A stretch of 64,000 nucleotides of DNA from Rheinheimera tangshanensis (GTDB taxonomy: Bacteria; Pseudomonadota; Gammaproteobacteria; Enterobacterales; Alteromonadaceae), in the NCBI RefSeq assembly GCF_014645135.1, contig NZ_BMLH01000005.1, positions 230,951 to 294,950 of the forward strand, written 5' to 3'. Below are positions 45,076-54,424 of this stretch, in pieces. The notes beneath the pieces were generated by a model. That model was not told the origin of the DNA, searched no databases, and worked only from the letters and a program-made list of their open reading frames with translations. The position numbers were made by a program, and so were the translations under genes. Every line of letters begins with the position of its first letter. Within the stretch, counting starts at the first letter, position 1.

Positions 45076-45822
45076 ATGCACTCATCCAACGCGCTTTACA
45101 CAGATTTATCTGGTTATTACGACCTGATGTGTGCTGATATTGACTATCAGGCGCAAAGTCAGAGTGCGCGCCGGTTGCATCAGTTTTTTGGTGGTGATGG
45201 CCGAACCCATCTGGATTTAGCCTGCGGCACCGGGCCTCATATCCGGCATTTTCTCGATGCGGGGTATCAAAGCAGCGGACTGGATCTAAACCAGCCCATG
45301 CTGGATAAAGCGCAGCAACGTTGCCCTGAAGCCAGCTTTATGCTGCAAAATATGTGTGATTTTACACTGGCTGAACCCGTTGATTTAATTACCTGTTTTT
45401 TGTATTCCATTCACTACAGCGCCAGCATAAAAAATCTTAAGGCCTGTATCGATAGTGTGTTTAACGCACTAAAACCAGGTGGAGTGTTTTGTTTTAATGC
45501 GGTAGACAAAGACAAAATCGACAACAACTCTTATGTACGACACAGCGCTGTATTTGACGATAGCCATTTTGTATTCGAATCCGGCTGGAATTACAGCGGC
45601 ATGGGCGACAGACAAACGCTGAACTTAAGTATTGAAAAAACTACGACAGATTTGAAACAACTCTGGCAAGACCAACACCCCATGGTGGCTGTTAGTTTTG
45701 CAGAGCTGGAACTCTTACTTTGCCCTTATTTTGAAGTGCATATTCTTGAGCATAACTACGAAAAAATTGCTGCATGGGACAAGCATTCAGGTAATGCACT
45801 TTTTATCTGCATTAAACGCTAA
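45076..45822 (+). CDS. Class I SAM-dependent methyltransferase
   Basis: A 248-residue Rossmann-fold methyltransferase. Motif I is THLDLACGTGPHIRHF, followed by GLDLNQPML (acidic residue for SAM ribose), VDLITCFLYSIHY (motif II region) and ALKPGGVFCFNAVD (motif III). The N-terminus YTDLSGYYDLMCADIDY is common in small-molecule methyltransferases of this type. Substrate cannot be predicted. It converges on the DUF1304 gene with only 7 nt between the stops. Confidence 0.85.
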   Translation: MHSSNALYTDLSGYYDLMCADIDYQAQSQSARRLHQFFGGDGRTHLDLACGTGPHIRHFLDAGYQSSGLDLNQPMLDKAQQRCPEASFMLQNMCDFTLAEPVDLITCFLYSIHYSASIKNLKACIDSVFNALKPGGVFCFNAVDKDKIDNNSYVRHSAVFDDSHFVFESGWNYSGMGDRQTLNLSIEKTTTDLKQLWQDQHPMVAVSFAELELLLCPYFEVHILEHNYEKIAAWDKHSGNALFICIKR

Positions 45823-45829
45823 ACGGCTT

Positions 45830-46192
45830 TTACATAAAGGTTAAATACAACAAGACTAAAGCCACTGCCGCTGGCAGCGCCTGCACATATAGGATTTTTT
45901 TACCTACCGTCATCGCGCCATAGATGCCAGCTACGATCACACACAACAGAAAAAATACCTGAACGTCGATACCTGCCTTGCCCTGGTACAACCCCCACAG
46001 CAAACCAGCTGAGAGAAACCCATTGTACACCCCCTGATTAGCAGCCATCACTTTGGTCACGGCCGCCTTTTCCGGCGTCAGGCCAAACACCTTCATCCCT
46101 TTAGGTTTGTCCCATAAAAACATCTCCAACACCAGAAAATACAGATGCAGCAATGCCACCAGCAGAACCAGCAGATTTACGAGCAATTCCAT
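45830..46192 (-). CDS. DUF1304 family membrane protein
   Basis: A 120-residue protein with four hydrophobic segments and the family features LHLYFLVLEMFLWDKPKG near the N-terminus and NQGVYNGFLSAGLLWG in the middle. Length and topology fit DUF1304. Function unknown. A long AT-rich leader separates it from the M14 peptidase gene. Confidence 0.88.
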   Translation of the reverse strand: MELLVNLLVLLVALLHLYFLVLEMFLWDKPKGMKVFGLTPEKAAVTKVMAANQGVYNGFLSAGLLWGLYQGKAGIDVQVFFLLCVIVAGIYGAMTVGKKILYVQALPAAVALVLLYLTFM

Positions 46193-46463
46193 AATTTTAT
46201 CCTTGTCTGTAAAAATGATGTTTTATGCTATCCCAACGCACGTCAGACAAACCAGAGCTTTCTTGCCAAAGTGATCAACGCTCAATGGCTCAGCGCCGTC
46301 TGGCGTTATAAATTCATCGTTTTAACCAAAGAAAATCACCTTCGGTCGCAATTTCCACTGTAGCACAGGTTGCCTTGTATGCTTTTTATGCAACTTTGCT
46401 ATGGTAACGGTTAGGCCTGTGCCTGACGAGCCAAAAATTCCAATCGACAGAGATAAAACACTA

Positions 46464-49355
46464 ATGAAAACAACAAAGTCTATCCCTTTATTTAAAACAC
46501 TGCTGCCAGCCAGCCTGTTGTGCTGTGCTTTTGTAACAGTCAGCTCAGAGGCGGCAGTGTTAATGAAACCTACAGCAGCCACAACGCTGAATTACCCACA
46601 TGCGCTGACACCGGAAAAAGTCAATCCAGCCATTACGCCACCGGAAAAGGTGCTCGGGTTTCCGGTTGGCCAGCGCACCGCTACACCAGAACAAATTAAT
46701 GAGTTGGTTAAACTTTGGGCCAAAGAGAGTGACCGTATTTCGTACCAACAATACGCCACCAGTTATGAAGGCCGGCCACTGCATCTATTGGCTATTTCGA
46801 CACCGAAAAATCTGGCTGCGTTACCGGATATTCAACAAAAAGTGCAAATGCTGGCAAAACCTCAAGGCAAATCGTCCAGCGACATAGAAAAAGCCATTAA
46901 AGAATTGCCTGCTATCGCCTGGATGGCTTATTCCATTCACGGTAATGAGTCTTCAGGTGCGGATGCCGCTCTGGCTTTGATTTACCAGTTGATTGCCGCA
47001 GATGATGCTGAAATCACAGCAATGCTTGAGAATATGGTGGTGTTAGTTGACCCCATGATGAACCCGGACGGCCGCGCCCGTTTCACCAAGATGCTGGAAC
47101 AGCACAGAGGCACAGCACCTAATGTCGACGGTCAGTCGATGCTGCATACCGGAGTCTGGCCTTTTGGCCGTTCGAACCACTATTACTACGACTTAAACCG
47201 CGACTTCTATTTCCTGCAGGCGCCTGAAACCCGTGGCCGGGTCGCGCTGATTAATCAGTGGTATCCGCAACTGATGATCGACGGCCATGAAATGGGCAGC
47301 GACGACACCTTCCTGTTTGGCCCGTCGCGCGAACCTATTAACAGCAATATTCCACAGAGTAAGCATAAGTGGGGCAAAATTTTTGCCACCGATCAGGCGG
47401 CAGCTTTTGATCAAAATAACTGGACTTACTACACAGGCGAGTGGTTTGAAAATCTCTATCCAGGATATTCCAACTATGCCGAATACCGTGGTGCAGTGCA
47501 TATTTTGTATGAACAAGCCCGCACTGCCGAAGATGGTATTCAACTGAACAATGGCATTGTCCGCACTTATCAGCAGTCGGTGCATCATCAGTTGGTGAGC
47601 TCTATCGCCAACCTGAAAACCCTCGCCGCCAACAGCAAAGCCATGTACCGCGATTTTGTTCAAGACCGCCAATTAGTCGCGTCAGCGGACAGCCCTTATG
47701 CCAACAAAAGTTATGTCGTATTGCCCACAGCCAACCGCAAAAGGCTGGAGCATTTTGTCTCTTTGCTGCAAGCACAGAATATTGAAGTGCTGCAACTGAC
47801 AGCCCCCACTTCAGTGAAACGGGTGGTTGATCAACTAGGACAAAGCTTTACGCAGAAAAACCTCCCCAAGGGAGCAATAGTGATCAACGCCCGCCAAAGC
47901 GAGGCCCGTTTACTCAACGCTATTCTGGAGTTTAATGCCAACATTAAAGACGAAGTGCTGCTGGAAGAGTACCAGCGTACCTTGCGCGATGGCAGCTCTT
48001 TGATGTACGACAACACAGCCTGGAATATGACCATGATGCTGGGTTTAACCGCTTTGGAAGTAGGCGAAGAAATTAGCGATAACGTCAAAGCCTACGAACC
48101 TGCTGCGCTACAGGTTGCAGCCAAAGATGAAAACCTCGGTTGGCTGGTCAATGGCGACGACGATGCCTCAGTTGCCTTTGCAGCACGCCTGATGGAACAA
48201 GGAGTGCAGGTGCGTTTAATCGACAAGGCGGGCCAATTAGGTTCTGTAGTCTTTAACAGAGGTACTGTCACTGTGCTTCGTAGTGACAATCCTCAACATG
48301 CTGATTTAGCAGACAAGGTTATGACTGCAGCGGCTGATGTTCATACCGACTTACACAATCTGACTCAAGGCTTAGGAGATGGCGATTTACCTGATATCGG
48401 AGGCGCACATTTCCGCTTATTGCAGGCCCCCAAACTGGCTATTGTCGGCCAAAGTGGCGTCAGCCAGCTGGATTTTGGCGCTATCTGGCATATGGTCGAT
48501 ACGCATTTAGGCATTCGTCACAGCCATCTGGATCTGGCCGCTTTAACCAGAGCAGATTTACGTCAGTACAACGTGATAGTGCTGCCACATATGATGGCCA
48601 AACTTGATCCTTCAGCGAGTGCGGCGTTAAAAAGCTGGGTCGAAGCAGGTGGTACCTTAATCAGTGTGGACGGTGCAACAACACAGGTGATGGCTGGAGG
48701 CTTGTCTACAGTCAAACCTCTGGCCGCAGCTATTGAAGACGCAGCCAAATATGATTTGTCTTTGCAACGTGAGTGGTTAGCCAGTCAGACTACCCTGGCC
48801 AATAAAGCGGCCATCAATAGTTATCTGGTGCCTGAACACATTAGCCTGCCCTGGCTTGCCGATGAGAAAAGCAAAGGGCTGGATAAAGATCAGCTAAAAA
48901 TCTGGGAACAATGGTCAGCTCACTTTATGCCATCAGGCGCCATTCTGGCCGGACGGGTGGATCAGAAACACTGGCTCACTTTTGGTAGTGAAAATCAGCT
49001 GCCTTTGTTGTTCAGTAACCATCCGCTGCTGATGTCCGATGACGAGTCTGAAGCCGCAGTGCGTATTGGTGTGATGACAGAAAATAAAATGGTGCCGTCC
49101 CGTAAACTCGGCTGGTCAACATTGCCTGCGGGTCAGGATGTACGGGTGCGGATGAGCGGTTTGTTATGGCCTGAAGCGGCGCAACGCGTCACTAACGCAG
49201 CGTATCTGACGCGTGAAAGTAAAGGCAATGGCCAGGTCATTCTGTTTGCTGGTCAGCCAGTGGTTCGCGGTGCAACCAAAGGTACAGAACGTTTACTGCT
49301 AAACGCTATTGTCTATGGCCCGGGTTTGGGCGCATCTAACCCGATTAAACTCTGA
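46464..49355 (+). CDS. Secreted M14 zinc carboxypeptidase-family protein
   Basis: A 963-residue exported protein. Signal peptide MKTTKSIPLFKTLLPASLLC to about SEAAV; M14 catalytic domain with SIHGNESSGADAAL (His and Glu zinc ligands), DPMMNPDGRARF, and LMIDGHEMGSDDTF (third ligand His). About 550 residues follow the catalytic domain, including a glutamine-amidotransferase-like segment (YNVIVLPHMMAKLDPSASAA; GGTLISVDGATTQV). It probably digests external peptides. It shares direction and likely function with the amidohydrolase gene downstream. Confidence 0.87.
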   Translation: MKTTKSIPLFKTLLPASLLCCAFVTVSSEAAVLMKPTAATTLNYPHALTPEKVNPAITPPEKVLGFPVGQRTATPEQINELVKLWAKESDRISYQQYATSYEGRPLHLLAISTPKNLAALPDIQQKVQMLAKPQGKSSSDIEKAIKELPAIAWMAYSIHGNESSGADAALALIYQLIAADDAEITAMLENMVVLVDPMMNPDGRARFTKMLEQHRGTAPNVDGQSMLHTGVWPFGRSNHYYYDLNRDFYFLQAPETRGRVALINQWYPQLMIDGHEMGSDDTFLFGPSREPINSNIPQSKHKWGKIFATDQAAAFDQNNWTYYTGEWFENLYPGYSNYAEYRGAVHILYEQARTAEDGIQLNNGIVRTYQQSVHHQLVSSIANLKTLAANSKAMYRDFVQDRQLVASADSPYANKSYVVLPTANRKRLEHFVSLLQAQNIEVLQLTAPTSVKRVVDQLGQSFTQKNLPKGAIVINARQSEARLLNAILEFNANIKDEVLLEEYQRTLRDGSSLMYDNTAWNMTMMLGLTALEVGEEISDNVKAYEPAALQVAAKDENLGWLVNGDDDASVAFAARLMEQGVQVRLIDKAGQLGSVVFNRGTVTVLRSDNPQHADLADKVMTAAADVHTDLHNLTQGLGDGDLPDIGGAHFRLLQAPKLAIVGQSGVSQLDFGAIWHMVDTHLGIRHSHLDLAALTRADLRQYNVIVLPHMMAKLDPSASAALKSWVEAGGTLISVDGATTQVMAGGLSTVKPLAAAIEDAAKYDLSLQREWLASQTTLANKAAINSYLVPEHISLPWLADEKSKGLDKDQLKIWEQWSAHFMPSGAILAGRVDQKHWLTFGSENQLPLLFSNHPLLMSDDESEAAVRIGVMTENKMVPSRKLGWSTLPAGQDVRVRMSGLLWPEAAQRVTNAAYLTRESKGNGQVILFAGQPVVRGATKGTERLLLNAIVYGPGLGASNPIKL

Positions 49356-49360
49356 CGTGC

Positions 49361-49393
49361 TGGGCCATGCTTAATTTTTCACAGCATGGCCCA
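49361..49393 (+). terminator. Hairpin after M14 peptidase gene
   Basis: Perfect 10-bp arms, TGGGCCATGC and complement, with a 13-nt T-rich loop, 5 nt after the stop codon. Confidence 0.6.
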
Positions 49394-49502
49394 CAGTTAT
49401 CGCTGAATTTATCCCTTTAAACCTATTCAGTTGCAGCCAGCTCTGCGCCTTGCCATAGTGGTTTACAGCCTATGCAACATAACAAAATAATAAGGAAAAA
49501 CT

Positions 49503-51074
49503 ATGCGCATTTTGCCTTTTGTCGGCACCGCTTTATTGCTGACACTTTTTGCTCAACCAGCGACCGTCGAAGCGGCCACCACAGAACGAACGCCATCAGC
49601 ACCAGAACGTGACAGAGGCGAAGGCCCATATAAGCGGCTGATTTTACGGGGTGGTACTTATATCAGCGGCGAAGGTGCACCTCCTGTTGGCCCTGTCGAT
49701 ATAGTGATTGAAAAGGATCGCATCACAGAAATTACGGCTGTAGGTAATCCAGGCGTGCCTGTCTTGCCGGAGGGCAGGCCTAAGGCTTTCGCCGGTGATC
49801 AGGAAATGGATGTCAGCGGTATGTACATTCTGCCGGGTTTCATTGATATGCATGGTCATATTGGCGGTTCAGCCAACGGCACTCCGGCCGAATATGTATT
49901 TAAACTCTGGCTGGCGCATGGCATTACCACAGTGCGCGAGCCCGGCAGCTTTAATGGCGTCGACTGGACTATGCGCCATGTCAAAGCTTCAGAGAAAAAC
50001 AGCATAGTGGCGCCCCGTATTGTGCCTTATATCGGCTTTGGTCAGGGCCTGAGTAAACCCGTGTTTAGCCCGGAACAAGCCCGGGATTGGGTGCGTGATA
50101 TTAAAGACTCAGGCGCCGCTGGCATTAAATTTTTTGGCTCCACCCCGGCTATTATTTCGGCCGCTTTGGATGAAGCGAAAAAACAGCAGCTCGGCACTAT
50201 GATGCATCATGCGCAGCTAAATGTGATGGGCACTAATGCGCTGGACAGCGCTCGTATGGGTTTAACTTCGATGGAGCATTGGTATGGTTTGCCCGAAGCA
50301 CTCTTTACCGGTCAGGTGATCCAGAATTATCCAGCCAACTACAACTATCAGAACGAGCAGGACAGATTCGCCAACGCGGGACACCTATGGAAACAAGCCG
50401 CAGCGCCTGGTTCAGAAAAGTGGAATGCAGTGCGGGATGAACTGATCAAACTGGACTTCACCATCAACCCTACACTAACCATTTATGAGGCAACACGGGA
50501 TGCCAGTGCGCAGCGTAATGCCGAATGGCACCAGGACTATACCCTGCCGACTTTAGCCAACTTCTTTAAACCTAACCGTTATGCTCATGGTTCTTTCTGG
50601 TTTGACTGGACCACCGATCAGGAAATCGCCTGGCGCGAAAACTACCGCATTTGGTTCCAGTTTTTAAATGACTACAAAAACCATGGCGGCCGTGTCACAG
50701 CAGGCTCTGATGCAGGCTATATCTATAAAATTTATGGTTTCGCTTATATTCAGGAACTGGAACTGCTGCGCGAAGCAGGCTTTAATCCGCTGGAAGTGAT
50801 ACAGGTTGCCACCTTAAATGGCGCCGAAGCTTTGGGTATGGAAAAAGACATAGGCAGCTTAGTGCCGGGTAAAAAAGCCGATATGGTGATAGTGGCGGAA
50901 AACCCGCTGGCGAATTTTAAAGTGCTGTATGGCACAGGTCATTATCGCTTAAATGCCAACAATGAACCGGAGCGCAGCAAAGGCGTGCGTTACACCATCA
51001 AAGACGGTGTAGTCTACGACGCGCAGCAACTGCTTCAGGATGTGCGGGCTATAGTGCAACAGGCAAAACAATAA
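49503..51074 (+). CDS. Exported amidohydrolase-superfamily metallohydrolase
   Basis: A 523-residue periplasmic protein with signal peptide MRILPFVGTALLLTLFAQPA. The metal-dependent hydrolase features are LPGFIDMHGHIGG (HxH), MMHHAQLN (metal His), SMEHWYG (metal His) and VTAGSDAGYI (catalytic Asp), with C-terminal GSLVPGKKADMVIVAENPL typical of the imidazolonepropionase/prolidase-like group. It may hydrolyse dipeptides or cyclic amides. AAGGAAAAA precedes the ATG. A palindromic terminator follows. Confidence 0.87.
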   Translation: MRILPFVGTALLLTLFAQPATVEAATTERTPSAPERDRGEGPYKRLILRGGTYISGEGAPPVGPVDIVIEKDRITEITAVGNPGVPVLPEGRPKAFAGDQEMDVSGMYILPGFIDMHGHIGGSANGTPAEYVFKLWLAHGITTVREPGSFNGVDWTMRHVKASEKNSIVAPRIVPYIGFGQGLSKPVFSPEQARDWVRDIKDSGAAGIKFFGSTPAIISAALDEAKKQQLGTMMHHAQLNVMGTNALDSARMGLTSMEHWYGLPEALFTGQVIQNYPANYNYQNEQDRFANAGHLWKQAAAPGSEKWNAVRDELIKLDFTINPTLTIYEATRDASAQRNAEWHQDYTLPTLANFFKPNRYAHGSFWFDWTTDQEIAWRENYRIWFQFLNDYKNHGGRVTAGSDAGYIYKIYGFAYIQELELLREAGFNPLEVIQVATLNGAEALGMEKDIGSLVPGKKADMVIVAENPLANFKVLYGTGHYRLNANNEPERSKGVRYTIKDGVVYDAQQLLQDVRAIVQQAKQ

Positions 51075-51104
51075 CTGTAAGGACGGGTTCATCCCGTCCA
51101 ACAG
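51075..51104 (+). terminator. Terminator after amidohydrolase gene
   Basis: GGACGGG-TTCAT-CCCGTCC perfect stem extended by CTGT/ACAG pairs, directly after the stop codon; only a weak T-run. Confidence 0.75.
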
Positions 51105-51278
51105 TTCATTTCACTGCAACTCCAGCTAGTTCTGTTTTATCAATTCTGCTTTGTTGCAAGGAGCTGCCAAAGCAAAAAGTGACACAAAGAAAAGCCTACG
51201 ATCAAGCTGTAGCTGTACCATTAGATCATCAGACGCAAGCGCGAAAATATGGCCTAGCCAGTCGAGCACATCAGAGGA

Positions 51279-51965
51279 TCAGGATTGAGTATGATCCAGC
51301 GTAAAATTGATAGTTAAGCTTTGCTCTAACTCTTGTCCTGAGGTACAAGCCACAGATTTTTCAAGCAGCCTTTTGGTTTCACGATCAAAAACCCGCTCAG
51401 GAGTTCCTTTCAGTTCAATGACCTCTTTGAAAAAACCATTGGCATCAAACCTTACGCTGGCTTCAACCTTGCCTTCAAGACCATCACGAGCTGCAGGTAT
51501 CGGGTAACGCAAACGAGGTAAGTACAAAATTTTATTTTTTGAGTCGGCTTTTGCAACGCATAGCTGTTGCAGTAAAGGAGCAAGCTCGCCTTTCTGCTGC
51601 AACCACAAGGCACTATCAAACCAAAGACGGGATGAAGGCAATTGTTGAATCACTGCTTTGTGAAATTCGTCTTCATTCATACCGGCACGAAATTGACTCA
51701 TACATTGCTGGTAAGCTTTATCCATCAACTCGCCACGGTAAAGCTCACTGGTCCAGGACAGTTCAGATAATCCGGTAATACAGTCTGAGGTATACAGCTG
51801 ATAGTTTTGTTGTTCCCGTTGCTTCGACAGCGCAAGTTGTTTTTCCAACTCTTGCTGATATTGCTTCGACGTCTTTTTCTGACTCTGCACCTCAGTGTTT
51901 GACGAACATGCCGATAAAACCATAGCAGTGATAAAAAGTGCGGGCAGAACATTTAGTTTTTTCAT
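51279..51965 (-). CDS. Lipoprotein with TonB-like C-terminal domain
   Basis: A 228-residue lipoprotein. Signal peptide and lipobox VLSAC, then a Lys/Gln-rich coiled-coil linker (KQYQQELEKQLALSKQREQQ), a helical region, and a C-terminal TonB-like domain: RYPIPAARDGLEGKVEASVR, FDANGFFKEVIEL and FDRETKRLLEKSV. Such proteins are usually envelope-associated and of unknown role; it lacks the N-terminal transmembrane anchor of true TonB. No exbBD genes are nearby. Confidence 0.75.
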   Translation of the reverse strand: MKKLNVLPALFITAMVLSACSSNTEVQSQKKTSKQYQQELEKQLALSKQREQQNYQLYTSDCITGLSELSWTSELYRGELMDKAYQQCMSQFRAGMNEDEFHKAVIQQLPSSRLWFDSALWLQQKGELAPLLQQLCVAKADSKNKILYLPRLRYPIPAARDGLEGKVEASVRFDANGFFKEVIELKGTPERVFDRETKRLLEKSVACTSGQELEQSLTINFTLDHTQS

Positions 51966-52132
51966 AAAAATCCTTTTCAGTTTGAGTCACCTTGACGCAT
52001 TACTGACAGTGACATCTTAGTCTCTTGTAGATTTACTTAATGCCAGATGCTGCCTGATTTGGTCACTTCAAACAACTTTTTTCTGAAGCAACAACAGGTT
52101 ATAAAGCTATTGACCGCAATAAAATCACACAC

Positions 52133-52438
52133 TCAGCCCTGCTCAGTACCACAATTCCAGCACAACTCAAAAGAAGCGGCGTTTTCCTCTGCGCATTTGC
52201 TGCAGTGCCAGTCGTCGGCTTCGCTATCGAGTTTCAGGTTATTTAAAATCATGCTGGCTAAGGCGTAATCGTTTTCGTCCACCAGCCATAACTCCAGCCA
52301 GCTATCAAACGCAGAGACCTCACCGATCAGGCTGACCGCATGTTCGTTTTTGATAAACACCTCAAAACCACGGCGTTGCAGAATATTTCTGATATTGCTG
52401 ACAATCAGTCTGTTTTCATGGGTATAGATCATTTTCAT
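52133..52438 (-). CDS. DUF2007 protein with C-terminal zinc ribbon
   Basis: A 101-residue protein. The N-terminal about 70 residues (MKMIYTHENRLIVSNIRNIL, VFIKNEHAVSLIGEVSAFD, ELWLVDENDYALASMIL) match DUF2007, a small putative signal-transducing domain. The C-terminus WHCSKCAEENAASFELCWNC supplies four Cys, a RanBP2/rubredoxin-like zinc ribbon. Start at ATG 52438 behind GGAG. Cytoplasmic; partner unknown. Confidence 0.85.
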   Translation of the reverse strand: MKMIYTHENRLIVSNIRNILQRRGFEVFIKNEHAVSLIGEVSAFDSWLELWLVDENDYALASMILNNLKLDSEADDWHCSKCAEENAASFELCWNCGTEQG

Positions 52439-52565
52439 GCTGGTTTTACTCCTGCATTCCAGCCGCACTCTTTGATCAACTGTGGACCTGAGGCAACAAA
52501 GAATCAAGAGACAACACCGTATTTCGCTGTGCTGGTTACTGAGGGAATGCGCTGTCATTAAACGT

Positions 52566-52603
52566 ATCAAGCCACTGTTTTCACTATAAAACAGTGGCTT
52601 GAT
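52566..52603 (-). terminator. Perfect 16-bp hairpin after cytochrome-like gene
   Basis: Arms at 52566-52581 and 52588-52603 are perfectly complementary (ATCAAGCCACTGTTTT and complement) with a 6-nt loop. It lies about 40 nt downstream of the cytochrome-like gene stop and should end that transcript. Confidence 0.75.
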
Positions 52604-52641
52604 GCTGGCTAGGATTGTGCAGTTAGTCTGAGCTATCTGCC

Positions 52642-54129
52642 TTAGATCCCGGTACAGCCACAGACAGAGCCAGCGCTGGCATTGGCGTTGGTCCAGTTGC
52701 CATTCCATTTCAGATAACTGGCAGTACTGGGGCAGACACCAGGCTGAGCTGCCGTGCCCTGACAAATAGCCGAAGCCATGCTGTTATTACCAATAGTGGT
52801 CGTGGACGTCACATCAATGTTTTCGCCCTGCCCTATTTTAATGTCTTTAAAAATATGACTAAGCGCCTGAGTAGTGATGTTATTACTGACACTTTGTGCT
52901 GTACCGGCATAGTTATGGCAGCCAAAACAGTTACTGGCAAAATTGCTGTTCAGGTTCACATGCTGATAATCAGTTTCTGCAACTGAATTCGCTAAACGTA
53001 ACGAACCACGTTCATTGGGAACCCCTATTCCACCCGAACTTTGACTGATATCACTGACCCAAAGAGCGCCGACGGTAAAATAATTGGTCAGCACTTTCAT
53101 CGCTGCTGGTGTGGTAGGTTGTGACAACAAACTCAGTAACTCACTGTTTTGCGTGGTGACATCACTCAGGTTTTCTGCAGCTTTAGGATCGCCCGATGCG
53201 GTGCCGTAAGGATGAACCCTGCAAATATTAGTAGGCACACCAGTAGGCGAGGTTTGTTTTTTCAGCGGCTGATTAAACTTACAGGCATTGCCTGGGTCTG
53301 CTGAGCCAGGCAATGCTGCAGTGCAACTTGCGCTGGCAAAAGTCCAGGCCGTGCTGTTTTGCGCATTTGGTGCCTCACAAGTAGGGGTATTTTTGACATG
53401 CTCGTAGGTCGTCCAGATAAATTCAGGATGGTCTTTGGTGGCAGTCACCATGTGCATTCCCGCTAATCCCAAAGTCACATTTTTGCCATTAATACTTTGT
53501 TTTTGGGTGACAAAAGTATTAGCGGCAACTTCAGCATCTGATAACACTTTCCAGCCAAATTTTAGCTCCATAGTGCCGGCCGGAAAATTTTTCGTATTCT
53601 GTTTTTGCAGCTCCACAGCACTGCCGGTTAAACCACAAAGTGCCCTATTAAAACGTACGTCGTAATACACCACATTGCCATCCTGCGCATAAATAGTAGC
53701 GCCACCGCCGGCCTGGCCTGTCGTCACCGAAGTGCCAGCTCCGGCTTTTAACAAGCTGGTTCTTAACACGGGCCCTGTAATAGTGTTATCGCACGAGTTG
53801 GCTGGCGTGCCATCGGCATTAAACTCCAGCACAGGGAAATTCGCCTGTACCTGAAAATTGCGCTGTCCGTTGCTGTTTTGTGACATTAAATACAAAAAGG
53901 TTTGGGTAGAAAACTGATAAAAGTCACAGAAATTGGAGCTGCCATCTGAGCCACTTTTTTTCACTTCAGCAGGCAAAGATGGGTTCGTCAACCAGTTAGG
54001 ATCAACAGCACAAGCGGATGCCGCTGTTGCCGCAGCAGAGTTGTTATACGCCTGATTTGCCTGCGCCATGTGCTGCGCAAACGCACCCAGGACCACACTG
54101 CTGATCACTAGTTTTTTTAAGATATTCAT
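52642..54129 (-). CDS. Secreted protein with single c-type haem motif
   Basis: A 495-residue exported protein (signal peptide from MNILKKLVISSVVLGAFA to about AQA). A single CxxCH motif, NCFGCHNYAG, lies at about residue 405, suggesting covalent haem attachment. At least 12 further Cys are spread through the chain (for example NFCDFY, NSCDN, PTCEAP, NICRVH, VCGCTGI), so disulfides are likely. A Met or His sixth ligand cannot be assigned. I do not recognise a named family. ATG 54129 follows AAGGAA. It may be a redox protein of the periplasm or cell surface. Confidence 0.65.
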   Translation of the reverse strand: MNILKKLVISSVVLGAFAQHMAQANQAYNNSAAATAASACAVDPNWLTNPSLPAEVKKSGSDGSSNFCDFYQFSTQTFLYLMSQNSNGQRNFQVQANFPVLEFNADGTPANSCDNTITGPVLRTSLLKAGAGTSVTTGQAGGGATIYAQDGNVVYYDVRFNRALCGLTGSAVELQKQNTKNFPAGTMELKFGWKVLSDAEVAANTFVTQKQSINGKNVTLGLAGMHMVTATKDHPEFIWTTYEHVKNTPTCEAPNAQNSTAWTFASASCTAALPGSADPGNACKFNQPLKKQTSPTGVPTNICRVHPYGTASGDPKAAENLSDVTTQNSELLSLLSQPTTPAAMKVLTNYFTVGALWVSDISQSSGGIGVPNERGSLRLANSVAETDYQHVNLNSNFASNCFGCHNYAGTAQSVSNNITTQALSHIFKDIKIGQGENIDVTSTTTIGNNSMASAICQGTAAQPGVCPSTASYLKWNGNWTNANASAGSVCGCTGI

Positions 54130-54424
54130 CTGCGTTATTCCTTCCATTGGGGGGTTATCACTATCTTTTGAGCCACAGGAGGTTCTGGTTTTGTCGTACC
54201 ATTTTTACCTGTTTCGAAAACTTTAGTTGCTATTATGGAAAAAGGAAGGTTTTTCAAAAAAGAAACGCAGATCTGAACGGGCAAAGACTAAGAGCAGGGA
54301 TCAATAACAAAAAACGGGGCAGAAAAAGTGCAGGACACTCAGCCAGAATGCGTAGTGAAAATACGCTGAACAGTGGCACTGCACTTAAAGATAAGCCAAT
54401 ACAATTTCAGCACAAAGGCTTTAT

